DNA from: Pseudarthrobacter polychromogenes
Lineage (GTDB): Bacteria; Actinomycetota; Actinomycetes; Actinomycetales; Micrococcaceae
Length of the DNA: 64,000 nt
Reading direction: 5' to 3'
NCBI RefSeq assembly: GCF_014644495.1
Contig: NZ_BMKU01000005.1
Location: 312,592 to 376,591 of the forward strand
Numbering within the stretch: the stretch's first letter is position 1; every line of letters starts with the position of its first letter. The notes beneath the pieces are model-generated. The model ran no database searches and was not told the DNA's origin. It worked only from the letters and a program-made list of their open reading frames with translations. Positions 17,123 to 26,343 of this stretch are shown here, in pieces. Position numbers and translations under genes: made by a program.

Positions 17123-17653
17123 GTGACAACGCAACCCACTTCTTCCGGTACCCCGCCCTTTTTGATGACTGCCGACGTCGGCAGCGGAACCTTCCGCCTC
17201 CGCCCCGCCACACGCGGAGACCTGCCTGCCATCGTGGAGCTCCTTGCGGACGATTCCATGGGTGCCGCGCGCGAAAGTCATGGGGACATGGAACCGTATG
17301 AGCGGGCCTTTGAAGCGATCGACGCCGACCCCTGCCACCTGCTCGTCGTGGGGGAGTTGGTGCGTCAAGGGTCAGCGGACAGTCACGTGGTGGCCACCTT
17401 CCAGGTCAGCTTCCTGCCCGGCATTTCGCGGCGGGGCGCCTGGCGCTCGCAGATCGAGGGCGTTCGGGTGGCGGCCGGCGTCCGGGGCCAGGGCCTCGGC
17501 AACCTCATGGTGCAGTGGGCCATCGACGAGTCCCGGCGCCGCGGCTGCACACTGTTGCAGCTGACCACCCACAAATCGCGGACGGCGGCGCACCGTTTCT
17601 ATGGGCGCCTCGGCTTCACGGCGGACCACGAAGGCATGAAGCTTCCGCTCTGA
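17123..17653 (+). CDS. GNAT-family N-acetyltransferase
   Basis: The 176-residue protein has the GNAT fold: an RLRPATRGDLPAIVELLADD start and the acetyl-CoA-binding motif VRGQGLGNLMVQWAID near residues 115-130, followed by the LLQLTTHKSRTAAHRFYGRLGF segment common to many such enzymes. The acceptor is unknown. The GTG start at 17123 has no clear Shine-Dalgarno sequence; an internal ATG at 17165 is possible. It stands alone and is followed by a hairpin. Confidence 0.85.
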   Translation: MTTQPTSSGTPPFLMTADVGSGTFRLRPATRGDLPAIVELLADDSMGAARESHGDMEPYERAFEAIDADPCHLLVVGELVRQGSADSHVVATFQVSFLPGISRRGAWRSQIEGVRVAAGVRGQGLGNLMVQWAIDESRRRGCTLLQLTTHKSRTAAHRFYGRLGFTADHEGMKLPL

Positions 17654-17668
17654 CCGCTGCACCCACAA

Positions 17669-17708
17669 ACGGGCACTGCACCCGGGAGTTCCGGGGTGCA
17701 ATGCCCGT
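17669..17708. terminator. Bidirectional hairpin between the GNAT and sugar-porter genes
   Basis: Arms 17669-17683 and 17694-17708 pair over 15 bp with one mismatch and a 10-nt loop, in the gap between two convergent genes. Confidence 0.65.
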
Positions 17709-17734
17709 TGAAGGGTGCAGAACGGAGGCGGGCG

Positions 17735-19174
17735 CTAGGCCTTCTTCGAGCCCTTGGCCACGAACAGCGTTTCGGCCTGCTCCAGGGACATCCCGTTGGT
17801 CTCCGGCACCTTGAACATCACGAAGAAGAAGGACGCCGCGGCAAACAGGGCGTACATGGCGTAGGTGAGCGGCAGCGAGCCGGCGGCCATCACCGGGAAG
17901 CTGAGCGTGATCACAAAGTTGGCCACCCACTGGGCTGCCGCGGCCAGGCCCAGGGCCCGGGCACGGATCCGCGACGGGAAGATCTCACCCAGCAGGACCC
18001 ACACCAGCGGACCCCACGAGGCGCCGAAGCTGACCACAAAGACGTTGGCCGCCACCAGTGCCACCGGACCCCACGCGCCGGGCAGGGAAATGTCCTCACC
18101 GGAGCCAACGGCGGTGGAGAAGGCTACGGCCATGGCTCCCAGGGACACGGCCATGCCCACGGAGCCGGCCAGCAGGATGGGCCGGCGCCCGATGCGGTCC
18201 ACCAGGGCGATCGCCACCAGCGTGACCAGGATATTGGTGACGGACGTGGCCACGGAGATGGTGAGCGAGTCCTTCTCCTGGAAGCCCACGGCCTTCCAAA
18301 GGGTGGTGGAGTAGTAGAAGATCACGTTGATGCCCACGAACTGCTGCAGGACGGACAGGGTGATGCCCACCCACACCACTGCCTGCAGGCCGAACGTCTT
18401 GCCGCGCACGGAGCCTTTTTGGCCGGCCAGCTTGTCCTCTTCGATGGCGTCCTGGATTTCCCGGATGTGGCGGTCCGTTTCTCCGGCGGGGACGATGGAG
18501 TCGAAGACCTTCCGGGCTTCGTCTTCCTTGCCCTGGAACACCAGGAAGCGCGGGGATTCGGGAAGGGTGAAGGCGATCCAGCCGTACACCACTGCGGGCA
18601 GCGCTGCGGCCAGGAACATCCAGCGCCACGCCTCGATCCCCAGCCAGTAGGCCTGGTCGGCGCCGCCGGCGCTGGTTGCCAGGAGCGCGTCGGACAGCAG
18701 CGCGGCAAAGATGCCTGTGGTGATGGCCAGCTGCTGCAGCGAGGCCAGTCGGCCGCGGACGTGCCGCGGCGAAATCTCGGAGATGTAGGCGGGGGCGATA
18801 ACCGAGGCGAGGCCGATCCCCAGGCCGCCCACCAGGCGCCAGAAGACCAGGTCCCAGACGCCGAAGGCGAAGCCCGTGCCCAGGGCGCTGACCAGGAAGA
18901 GCAGCGCACCCAGCTTCATGGCAGGGATGCGCCCGTAGTGGTCTGCCACCTTGCCAGCGAGGTAGGCGCCGGCAGCGCAGCCAAGCAGCGCGACGGCCAC
19001 CGCGAAGCCGGTCACGGCCTCTGACAGCGCGAACTCGTCCTTCATGGCATCCACGGCGCCGTTGACCACCGACGAATCAAAGCCAAACAGGAATCCGCCC
19101 ACCGCGCCCGCGAGCGCCAGCCAGATCACCCGCTGCGGTATTTGGGCGGTTGTCTGCTCCTGTGCAGTGGGCAT
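17735..19174 (-). CDS. MFS sugar porter (sugar:H+ symporter)
   Basis: The 479-residue protein has twelve predicted helices and the sugar-porter signatures: GFDSSVVNGA in helix 1, the DHYGRIPAM loop, PESPRFLV after helix 6 and DRIGRRP in the second half. It is most like XylE/GlcP-type hexose or pentose symporters; the sugar cannot be fixed from sequence. GGGAG precedes the ATG at 19174. No catabolic gene is adjacent. Confidence 0.9.
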   Translation of the reverse strand: MPTAQEQTTAQIPQRVIWLALAGAVGGFLFGFDSSVVNGAVDAMKDEFALSEAVTGFAVAVALLGCAAGAYLAGKVADHYGRIPAMKLGALLFLVSALGTGFAFGVWDLVFWRLVGGLGIGLASVIAPAYISEISPRHVRGRLASLQQLAITTGIFAALLSDALLATSAGGADQAYWLGIEAWRWMFLAAALPAVVYGWIAFTLPESPRFLVFQGKEDEARKVFDSIVPAGETDRHIREIQDAIEEDKLAGQKGSVRGKTFGLQAVVWVGITLSVLQQFVGINVIFYYSTTLWKAVGFQEKDSLTISVATSVTNILVTLVAIALVDRIGRRPILLAGSVGMAVSLGAMAVAFSTAVGSGEDISLPGAWGPVALVAANVFVVSFGASWGPLVWVLLGEIFPSRIRARALGLAAAAQWVANFVITLSFPVMAAGSLPLTYAMYALFAAASFFFVMFKVPETNGMSLEQAETLFVAKGSKKA

Positions 19175-19314
19175 GGGTCTCCCTAGGTCTGGGTTTTGGT
19201 GGATGCGGTGCGGACGTCGTCGGCTGCGGAACCGGCCCTGGGCCGGCGCACACGCGTTACACAGTGTTCCATGCCACGGAGCGCCGTTCCAGTCGGGCGG
19301 GACCGCTTGGCAGC

Positions 19315-19364
19315 AAACAGGGGACGACGACGGCGGGAGTCGCCGCCGTCGTCGTCCCCTGTTT
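19315..19364. terminator. Perfect 21-bp hairpin terminator
   Basis: Arms 19315-19335 and 19344-19364 are perfectly complementary over 21 bp with an 8-nt loop. The element sits just past the stop of the DHA2 exporter (minus strand) and upstream of the sugar porter. Confidence 0.75.
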
Positions 19365-19377
19365 GGAGCGGGCTGGC

Positions 19378-21030
19378 TTAGTGGGCCGGCACCGGCTCCT
19401 GGGAGGCCGCCTTGGAGTCCGTGAGCTTCTTGTTGGGCAGCGCGAAACTGATCAGGAACGCCAGTCCGGTGAGCACGGCCGCCGTGAGCATGACGGCGTC
19501 GATGGCGTACGCGAAGCCCTCCGTGATGGGGCGCGTCAGCGTGCTGTTGGCTGTGTGGAGCCAGCTGGTGTCATTGAGGGATTCGTTGGAGGCGCCGTTC
19601 TGGAAGAACTCGTACAGCTTGGCGTTGGCCGGGTCCGTTGCAACGGCCGGGTCCTGCAGGACGGCCTGGTACTCCGGGCTTCCCATCGCCGACTTCATGG
19701 TGTCGGCAATCCGGGCCGCCGCCAGGCTGAACAGCATGGAGATGAACACGGCCGTGCCCACGGCACCGCCCATGGAGCGGAAGAACGCAGCTGAGGAAGT
19801 GCCCACGCCCATGTCGCGGCGCGGCACGGACACCTGCATGGCCAGGGTGAGCGGCTGCATGCAGAAGCCCAGGCCCATTCCGAAGAACACCGCGATCACG
19901 CCGGGAACCCAGAGGCCCGTGTCCACGCCCAGGGAGAGCCCCATGGCGGTGGCGGCCGCCGTGAGGATGGCCGTGCCCATGATGGGGAAGATCCGGTACG
20001 TGCCGGACGCCGAGATGATGCGGCCCGCCGTGATGGAGCCGGTGAGGATGCCCACGGTGAAGGTGATCATCATCAGGCCCGCTTCCGTGGGCGTGAGGCC
20101 CTTCACCAGCTGCAGGTACAGCGGGAGCATGGCGATGGCCCCGAACATGCCGATGCCGATGATGAAGTTCAGCAGCGAGGACAGGCCGAACGTGACGTTC
20201 CGGAAGAGGCGCAGGGGAATGAGGGCGTAGTCGCCGGCACGTTTCTCGGCCAGCAGGAACCAGGCGATGCCCACCACGCCCAGGCCATAGCAGAGGAAGG
20301 AGTGGAAGGACGCCCAGCCCCAGCTGCGGCCCTGCTCCGCCACCAGCAGCAGCGGCACGATGGCCAGCGTGATGGCCGCCGCGCCAAAGTAGTCGATCTT
20401 CTGCTTCACGTGCTTGGCTGGCAGGTGCAGGAACAGGAACACTACGGTGAGCGCGGCCAGGCCGATGGGGAGGTTGATGAAGAACACCCATCGCCAGCCT
20501 TCAAAACCGAGGATGTTGGCGGAACCGGCAAACGCGCCGCCCACCACCGGGCCCAGCACGGAGGAGATACCGAACACGGACATGAAGTAGCCCTGGTACT
20601 TTGCCCGGTCCTTGAGCGATACGATGTCGCCGATGATGGTCAGCGCGAGGGCCAGCAGGCCGCCCGCCCCGAGCCCCTGGACGCCGCGGGCCAGCGCCAG
20701 TTCGGTCATGGAGTGCACCGACCCCGCATACAGCGAGCCCGCAAGGAAGATCACGATGGCGGTCAGGTACAGCGGGCGGCGGCCGAAAATGTCGCTCAGC
20801 TTGCCGTACAACGGGGTGCTGACCGTGGAGGTGATCAGGTAGGCAGTGGTTGCCCAGGCCTGGAGCGAGAGCCCGTCCAGGTCGTTGGCGATGGTGTAGA
20901 TGGACGTGGACACGATGGTCTGGTCCAGCGATGCCAGGAACATGCCCAGCATCAGGCCCACCATGACGGTGACGATCTGGCGCTGTGTCAGGGTTTCTCC
21001 GGCAGGGCGCGCGGCAGGTGCTGTGGACAT
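19378..21030 (-). CDS. MFS drug-efflux transporter, DHA2 (EmrB/QacA) family
   Basis: The 550-residue protein has about fourteen predicted helices, the number for DHA2. It has the helix-1 motif LASLDQTIVSTS, the loop motif A-like LSDIFGRRPLYL and the motif C-like VLGPVVGGAF. Members expel drugs and other cationic or lipophilic compounds with proton exchange. ATG 21030 is preferred over an upstream ATG because GGAG lies 7 nt before it and the signature then starts at the usual distance. It has no adjacent regulator. Confidence 0.9.
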   Translation of the reverse strand: MSTAPAARPAGETLTQRQIVTVMVGLMLGMFLASLDQTIVSTSIYTIANDLDGLSLQAWATTAYLITSTVSTPLYGKLSDIFGRRPLYLTAIVIFLAGSLYAGSVHSMTELALARGVQGLGAGGLLALALTIIGDIVSLKDRAKYQGYFMSVFGISSVLGPVVGGAFAGSANILGFEGWRWVFFINLPIGLAALTVVFLFLHLPAKHVKQKIDYFGAAAITLAIVPLLLVAEQGRSWGWASFHSFLCYGLGVVGIAWFLLAEKRAGDYALIPLRLFRNVTFGLSSLLNFIIGIGMFGAIAMLPLYLQLVKGLTPTEAGLMMITFTVGILTGSITAGRIISASGTYRIFPIMGTAILTAAATAMGLSLGVDTGLWVPGVIAVFFGMGLGFCMQPLTLAMQVSVPRRDMGVGTSSAAFFRSMGGAVGTAVFISMLFSLAAARIADTMKSAMGSPEYQAVLQDPAVATDPANAKLYEFFQNGASNESLNDTSWLHTANSTLTRPITEGFAYAIDAVMLTAAVLTGLAFLISFALPNKKLTDSKAASQEPVPAH

Positions 21031-21137
21031 GGGTACTCCAGGGGGAAGGAAAGGGATCACGCGTTGATAGTTGCTTTCAGTAACTATCCTAGGTGCAGTC
21101 CTATTCCTCCCCCCGGAGAAATATTCCAGGCGGGGGA

Positions 21138-21638
21138 CTACCGCTCCACGAGGATCCCGTCCGGGTCGCACCAGATCATGGACCCGGGGTGGATGGTCAC
21201 GCCGTCGATTTCCACGTCAACATCCACCTCGCCGGCGCCGGCCTTGGCGCTCTTGCGGGGGTTGCTGCCCAGGGCCTTCACTCCGAGGTCCAGTGCGGCG
21301 ATTGCCTCACGGTCGCGGATTGCGCCGTTGATGACGACGCCGGCCCAGCCGTTTGCCACGGCGCTTTCGGCGATCATGTCCCCCATCAGGGCGGTGTCCA
21401 GCGAGCCTGCGCCGTCCACCACCAGCACGTTGCCGTTGCCGGGCGTGGCCAGCGTGGACTTCACCAGGGCGTTGTCCTGGAAGCAGCGGATGGTCCGCAC
21501 CTGTCCGCTGAAGTGGGAGCGGCCGCCCAGGGTCTGGAACTGCAGCGATACGGACGCCAGTTCGTCTCCGCGTTCGTCGTACAGGTCCGCCGTGTTGACG
21601 GCGGCGGTGCCCTCCGCCGGCGTTGGCGCTGCGCTCAT
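21138..21638 (-). CDS. RraA-family protein (HMG/CHA aldolase-like)
   Basis: The 166-residue protein has the RraA/MenG-like fold, with DTALMGDMIAESAVANGW and GVVINGAIRDREAI (the Arg-Asp pair of the family), then SNPRKS and a CDPDGI segment near the end. Relatives either inhibit RNase E (RraA) or are divalent-metal 4-hydroxy-4-methyl-2-oxoglutarate/oxaloacetate-type aldolases; 'MenG methyltransferase' is an old misnomer. In an actinobacterium aldolase-type activity is more likely, by inference. GAGGAG precedes the ATG at 21638 by 6 nt. Confidence 0.85.
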   Translation of the reverse strand: MSAAPTPAEGTAAVNTADLYDERGDELASVSLQFQTLGGRSHFSGQVRTIRCFQDNALVKSTLATPGNGNVLVVDGAGSLDTALMGDMIAESAVANGWAGVVINGAIRDREAIAALDLGVKALGSNPRKSAKAGAGEVDVDVEIDGVTIHPGSMIWCDPDGILVER

Positions 21639-21757
21639 GGTGTTCTCCTCGGTGCTGGTGGCCGTCCTGGTGACCGCGGCCGTCTTACAAGCCGGCACGG
21701 TACCGCCCACGATAGTCTGACTCCGTCGCCATTTAGCCGCAGCCGGGGGAACACGTC

Positions 21758-23062
21758 ATGAGTCTGTCCGATACGCCCGCACCCCTTGGCCCCTCACCCC
21801 AGGGCCACAGTGCCGTTCCCCCGGACGGTCCGGCGGCGGCGCTCGCCGAACCAACGCGGCAGGTCAGCGCGCGGTGGGTGACCGGGCTGGTCCTGGTGAA
21901 CGTGGGCATCAACGCCGCCTTCTTCGGCCCCATCAACGTCTTCATTGGGCAGCAGGCCATCAGTATCGACGAGCCCAGCAAGGAAGCCATCCTGTCCCTT
22001 GCCACGGCATGCGGGGCTGCGGTCTCGCTGGTGGCAAACCCCCTCTTCGGCGCCCTCTCGGACCGCACCACGTCCCGCTTTGGCCGCCGCTCGCCGTGGG
22101 TACTGGCGGGTGCCGTGCTGGCGGCTGTCGCCCTCCTGGCCATGTCCGGGGCGGGCACCGTGGCCCTCATGGTGCTGTTCTGGTGCCTGGTCCAGTTGGG
22201 GGCAAACGCGGCGTACGCTGCGATTACCGCCGCGGTCCCGGACAGGGTGCCCGTGCCCCAGCGCGGGAAGGTAGGCGGACTGGCCGCCATGGGCCAGACG
22301 CTGGGTATCCTCACGGGCGCTGTCTTCGGAGCCGTGGTATCCGGCAACTTCATGGTGGGCTACTGGCTCTGCGCCGCCGCCCTTCTTCTGTCCGTGCTGC
22401 CATACCTCTTCCACCGGGACGATCCCGTGCTCCACAGGGGCGTCCTGCCCCGCTTCCGTCCGGGGCTGTTCCTCCGGGGATTCTGGATCAGTCCGCGGCG
22501 GTACCCTGATTTCGCGTGGGCCTGGCTTACCCGCTTCCTCGTGAACGTGGGCAACCAACTGACCATCGTCTACCTGCTCTTCTTCCTCCGCGACATCCTG
22601 AAGCAGGAGGATCCCGCGGTGGGCGTGCTGGTCCTCACGGGCATCTACGCGGTGATGGTGATGATCACCGCGGTGGCTGCCGGCCCGTGGAGTGACAGGG
22701 TTGGCCGCCGCAAGCCGTTCGTGATCGGCTCCTCGGCCACCATTGCCATGGCGGCGCTGATCATGGCGTTCTTCCCCGTGTGGCCCGGAGCCCTGGCGGG
22801 CGCAGCCGTCCTGGGGATCGGGTTCGGCGCATACCTGGCGGTCGACTTCGCCCTGCTGACGCAGGTCCTGCCCCTGGCGGCGGACCGGGGCAAGGACATG
22901 GGCATCATCAACGTGGCCAACTCCCTTCCGCAGGTGGTGGCCCCGGCGCTGGCCCTGGCCGCCGTCACCTACTGGGGCGGGTACCGCTCCCTGTTCATCA
23001 CCGCTGCCGTCATCGGCCTGCTGGGTGCCGTCTTTGTGGTGAAGATCAAGAGCGTCCGCTGA
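21758..23062 (+). CDS. MFS transporter
   Basis: The 434-residue protein has a hydrophilic 40-residue N-terminus and about twelve helices. The LSDRTTSRFGRRSPWVLAGA loop resembles the GPH/sucrose-carrier class, where this loop is typical, and WSDRVGRRKPFV repeats the motif in the second half. A sugar or glycoside substrate is plausible but unproved. GGGGGA lies 7 nt upstream of the ATG. A TetR gene follows in the same direction 99 nt downstream. Confidence 0.85.
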   Translation: MSLSDTPAPLGPSPQGHSAVPPDGPAAALAEPTRQVSARWVTGLVLVNVGINAAFFGPINVFIGQQAISIDEPSKEAILSLATACGAAVSLVANPLFGALSDRTTSRFGRRSPWVLAGAVLAAVALLAMSGAGTVALMVLFWCLVQLGANAAYAAITAAVPDRVPVPQRGKVGGLAAMGQTLGILTGAVFGAVVSGNFMVGYWLCAAALLLSVLPYLFHRDDPVLHRGVLPRFRPGLFLRGFWISPRRYPDFAWAWLTRFLVNVGNQLTIVYLLFFLRDILKQEDPAVGVLVLTGIYAVMVMITAVAAGPWSDRVGRRKPFVIGSSATIAMAALIMAFFPVWPGALAGAAVLGIGFGAYLAVDFALLTQVLPLAADRGKDMGIINVANSLPQVVAPALALAAVTYWGGYRSLFITAAVIGLLGAVFVVKIKSVR

Positions 23063-23161
23063 CCTGCCGGGCGCCCGGAACTAAGGCCGCTGACTAATTA
23101 CGCCACACTGCCGTGCCGTATAGTTGATCCGGATTTGGCGGCGGTCCGGCAGGGGACGATC

Positions 23162-23809
23162 GTGGCTGCTGCACCATTGGAACACAACCCCGGAACGCTG
23201 ATGCCCGACACCATTTCAGACCATCCGCCCATGGCCCCGAGGCCCTCCGCACCGCGCCAGAGGCACCGGTATACCAAGATCCTGGAGGCTGCAGGAGGGG
23301 TTGCGCGCAAGGGGCTGGAGTCCGTGGACATGGCGGAAGTGGCGGCGAGGGCGGACGTGCCGCTGGGGACGCTCTACCGGTACTTTCCTTCCCTGGTGCA
23401 CCTGATGCTCGCGCTCTACCGCCACCAGCTGGAGGAACTCCAAGGGACCGGACGGACCACGGCGGCCCGCTTCCGCGGCAGGGCCCTCGGGAACCTGGTG
23501 ATGGAAATGTTCCATATGCGCGTGATGCAGCCTGCCGTGGAACAGTGCCTCAGCCGCGGCGTCTACCTCCCGGACCGGGACACCACCGTACTCCTGCGTG
23601 AAATCGACGCGCTGAGTGAAAAAGCGGTTGCTTCAGCCTCCGGTGACGCCACTGCCGCCCGTGTGCTGCTGCTGGCGATCACTGGTCTGGTCCAGTCCGT
23701 CCGGAATCGCCGGCTGTCCCTCTTCGAGGCGGAGGAAGACCTCAAAAAGGCGTGCGCGCGCCTCTCGCCGGCCAGCGAGCCCGGCTACACACTCCACCAC
23801 AGCGCGTAA
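23162..23809 (+). CDS. TetR-family transcriptional regulator
   Basis: The product has 215 residues and a TetR HTH at about 56-75 (DMAEVAARADVPLGTLYRYF), preceded by an unusually long 35-residue lead. The start is taken as GTG 23162, with AGGGGA 6 nt before; a TTG at 23135 is possible. The C-terminal domain has a KstR2/KsdR-like length but no clear ligand motif. It lies behind an MFS gene, so control of that transporter is possible. Confidence 0.8.
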   Translation: MAAAPLEHNPGTLMPDTISDHPPMAPRPSAPRQRHRYTKILEAAGGVARKGLESVDMAEVAARADVPLGTLYRYFPSLVHLMLALYRHQLEELQGTGRTTAARFRGRALGNLVMEMFHMRVMQPAVEQCLSRGVYLPDRDTTVLLREIDALSEKAVASASGDATAARVLLLAITGLVQSVRNRRLSLFEAEEDLKKACARLSPASEPGYTLHHSA

Positions 23810-24088
23810 CAGGTCTAGACCAATCCGGCCTTAAATCAGCCATAATGCCGTGACGTGGACCACATATCCGCACGGTAAAACGCTTAGGCAGCAGCTGGCC
23901 CGTGTCAAGCCGGAGGCTGTCCCGTGTGGCGGGCCCTACGATTGTCCAAATGGAGCAGCGGGGACCAATCCCCCAGGCTCCCACGGGCCCGCCACCCCTG
24001 GGTATCCGGCCGCACCCTAGCCACCGCCGAGCCATTGGCTCATGCCCCACGAGCCGTGCGCCCACGGCCAGCACCAGGAGACAACGAC

Positions 24089-25288
24089 GTGTCCATTGAC
24101 GCACTTGCAGCAACTGACAATTCCGCAGCCACCGCCCTGACCGAAGCCGAGATCTTTGACGCCCACCAGGGCGGCAAACTCTCCATCGCCAGCACCGTCC
24201 CGCTCTCCAACAAGCGGGATCTGTCCATCGCCTACACGCCGGGCGTAGCAGAGGTCAGCCGGGCCATCCACGCCAAGCCCGAGCTTGCCCGTACGCTCAC
24301 CTGGGCCGAGCGGCTCGTCGTCGTGGTCAGTGATGGGACAGCTGTCCTGGGCCTGGGCAACATCGGAGCCAGCGCCTCGCTCCCCGTCATGGAGGGCAAG
24401 TCCGCCCTGTTCAAGACCTTCGGCGACCTCGACTCGATCCCCCTGGTCCTCAACACCACCGACGTGGACGAAATCGTGGAGACCCTGGTCCGCCTGCGCC
24501 CCAGCTTCGGCGCCGTCAACCTCGAGGACATCTCTGCGCCCCGCTGCTTCGAGCTGGAGGAAAAGCTGATCGAGGCGCTGGACTGCCCCGTCATGCACGA
24601 TGACCAGCACGGCACCGCCGTCGTTGCCCTCGCCGCCTTGACCAACGCCGCCAAGGTGACCGGCCGCGGCCTGGAGGGCTTGCGTGTGGTGGTTTCCGGC
24701 GCGGGCGCCGCGGGCATCGCCGTCGCCGAGATCCTGCTCGCGGCCGGCATCACCGACGTCGTCCTGCTGGATTCCCGGGGCGTCATCAACAGTGCACGCG
24801 GGGATCTTGCCGCGGACACCGCCAGCAAGAAGGCGGACATCGCCGGACGCAGCAACCCCCGCGGCGTGGAAGGCGGCCCGGCCGAAGCCCTCGACGGCGC
24901 CGACGTCTTCATCGGCGTCTCCTCCTCCAAGCTGGACGAGGAGCACCTGAAGCTCATGAACCGGGACGCCATTGTGTTCGCGCTCTCCAACCCGGATCCC
25001 GAGGTGCTGCCCGAGGTCGCCGTGAAGTACGCCGCCGTGGTGGCCACCGGGCGCAGCGATTTCCCCAACCAGATCAACAACGTCCTGGCCTTCCCGGGAA
25101 TCTTCCGCGGCGCCCTGGACGCCGGCGCCCGCCGCATCACCCCGGCCATGAAGCTCGCCGCAGCCTACGCCATCGCCGACCTTGCGGCGGAGGACCTGTC
25201 GGCGGACTACATCGTCCCCAGCCCCCTGGATCCGCGGGTTGCCCCCGCCGTGACGGCGGCAGTGGCGGCCGCGGTGGTAGCCGAGTAG
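24089..25288 (+). CDS. NAD(P)-dependent malic enzyme, short form
   Basis: The 399-residue enzyme decarboxylates malate to pyruvate. It has the malic-enzyme N-terminal domain with the Tyr of SIAYTPGVAEVSRAI and the Lys in VMEGKSALFKTFG, the metal-binding EDISAPRCFELEE, the HDDQHGTAVV segment, and an NAD-binding domain with SGAGAAGIAVAEILL. It is the approximately 400-residue bacterial form without the phosphotransacetylase extension. GTG 24089 follows AGGAG by about 9 nt; the 279-nt upstream region shows no clear signal. A strong hairpin follows. Confidence 0.92.
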   Translation: MSIDALAATDNSAATALTEAEIFDAHQGGKLSIASTVPLSNKRDLSIAYTPGVAEVSRAIHAKPELARTLTWAERLVVVVSDGTAVLGLGNIGASASLPVMEGKSALFKTFGDLDSIPLVLNTTDVDEIVETLVRLRPSFGAVNLEDISAPRCFELEEKLIEALDCPVMHDDQHGTAVVALAALTNAAKVTGRGLEGLRVVVSGAGAAGIAVAEILLAAGITDVVLLDSRGVINSARGDLAADTASKKADIAGRSNPRGVEGGPAEALDGADVFIGVSSSKLDEEHLKLMNRDAIVFALSNPDPEVLPEVAVKYAAVVATGRSDFPNQINNVLAFPGIFRGALDAGARRITPAMKLAAAYAIADLAAEDLSADYIVPSPLDPRVAPAVTAAVAAAVVAE

Positions 25289-25311
25289 CGCCCCTTCCCT
25301 CAAGGAACGTA

Positions 25312-25351
25312 CGACGGCGGTGCCTCCCCTGCGCGGGAGGCGCCGCCGTCG
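25312..25351 (+). terminator. Hairpin terminator after malic enzyme
   Basis: Arms 25312-25328 and 25335-25351 pair over 17 bp with one G-U pair and a 6-nt loop, 23 nt past the stop codon. Confidence 0.7.
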
Positions 25352-25373
25352 GGGGTTAAGCGGGCGCCAACCA

Positions 25374-25379
25374 TAGACT
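25374..25379 (+). promoter_or_regulatory. Candidate -10 box, leaderless start of the DUF456 gene
   Basis: TAGACT lies 7 nt before the ATG at 25387, right after the malic enzyme terminator. Confidence 0.4.
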
Positions 25380-25386
25380 GGGACCC

Positions 25387-25890
25387 ATGAACTCGGAAAC
25401 CGTGGTGACCATCCTGTGCGGCCTGGCAATCCTTGTGGGCGTGGCGGGAACGGTGATTCCGGTCCTCCCGGGAAGCATACTCATCGGCGCGGGGCTGCTC
25501 GCCTGGGCCATCTGGGGCGGGGCCGGGACTGCGGGCTGGGTGGTGTTCGCGGTTGCCATGGTGTTCGTGGTGGCAGGCATGGCCGCCAGTGCAGTACTCA
25601 CCGGCAGGAAGCTCAAGGAGCACGCCATTCCGAGCCGGAGCATCGCCGTTGCCCTGGTTGCGGGTGTGGTGGGCATGTTCATCATTCCCGTGGTGGGGCT
25701 CTTTGTGGGTTTTGCCGCGGGCCTGCTGCTGAGTGAATTCCTGCGCACCCGGAACATTGGCTCCGCAACAACCTCCAGTTGGGCCGCCCTCAAAGCCACC
25801 GGGCTTGGCATGCTTGCCGAGTTCGGCCTGGCCTGCCTGGCCGCCAGCACCTGGGTGATCGGCGTCTGGGTGGCCGCCTCCAACGGCTGA
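25387..25890 (+). CDS. DUF456-family membrane protein
   Basis: The 167-residue protein is almost wholly hydrophobic, with four to five predicted helices and the glycine-rich AGTVIPVLPGSILIGAGLL opening and FIIPVVGLFVGFAAGLLLSE repeat-like segment that mark DUF456. These proteins may have arisen by duplication of a Gly-zipper helical pair. Function is unknown. Confidence 0.8.
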   Translation: MNSETVVTILCGLAILVGVAGTVIPVLPGSILIGAGLLAWAIWGGAGTAGWVVFAVAMVFVVAGMAASAVLTGRKLKEHAIPSRSIAVALVAGVVGMFIIPVVGLFVGFAAGLLLSEFLRTRNIGSATTSSWAALKATGLGMLAEFGLACLAASTWVIGVWVAASNG

Positions 25891-25931
25891 AAGTGCTTGC
25901 GCCTGCATGCCTCAGGGCGTACAACGGCACC

Positions 25932-26306
25932 ATGACGGACCAACCTTCAGCCCGGGACCACGTGCACGCCTGGATGGAAAAATACCAGGCCGCCTGGGCC
26001 AGCAACCAGCCCGGGGACATCCGGGACCTCTTTACGGAGGACGCGCGGTACGAGAAGCGGCCGGGCGATCCGGAGGCGTGGATGGGCCAGGACGGCATCG
26101 TGGACGGCTGGCTTGCGGCCCGGGACGAACCGGCAGACTGGACCTTCATGTGGAAGCTCCTCGGAGCGGACGCGGACACCGCCTTCGTCCAGGGCGTGAC
26201 CACCTACTCGGCCGGACGGCCCTCCTACGACAACCTGTGGGTTATCCGGTTCGACGGGGAAGGCCGTGCCGCCGCCTTCACCGAGTGGTTCATGGAGCGG
26301 GCCTAA
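25932..26306 (+). CDS. SnoaL-like/NTF2-fold protein
   Basis: The 124-residue protein shows a SnoaL/NTF2-like pattern: an early helix with HVHAWMEKYQAAWASNQPGD, IRDLFTEDARYEKRP, and the later GVTTYSAGRPSYDNLWVIRFDGEGRAAAFTEWFME with the FxEWF ending. Such folds serve as small enzymes or polyketide-type cyclases; no active site can be assigned. The ATG at 25932 is favoured over an open frame running back into the DUF456 gene. TACAAC, a weak -10-like hexamer, lies 6 nt upstream. Confidence 0.75.
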   Translation: MTDQPSARDHVHAWMEKYQAAWASNQPGDIRDLFTEDARYEKRPGDPEAWMGQDGIVDGWLAARDEPADWTFMWKLLGADADTAFVQGVTTYSAGRPSYDNLWVIRFDGEGRAAAFTEWFMERA

Positions 26307-26331
26307 GCCGGTCTGTGCTGCCGTGCACGGC

Positions 26332-26337
26332 TAGCAT
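26332..26337 (+). promoter_or_regulatory. Candidate -10 box before the TPR-like gene
   Basis: TAGCAT lies 6 nt before the ATG at 26344. The intervening GGAAAG could alternatively act as a ribosome binding site, so leaderless status is less certain here. Confidence 0.3.
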
Positions 26338-26343
26338 GGAAAG

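Noticed and set aside
17696..19024. Plus-strand open frame of 442 codons
   Set aside because: Antisense to the sugar porter gene; low-complexity Gly/His/Gln composition and no ribosome binding site.
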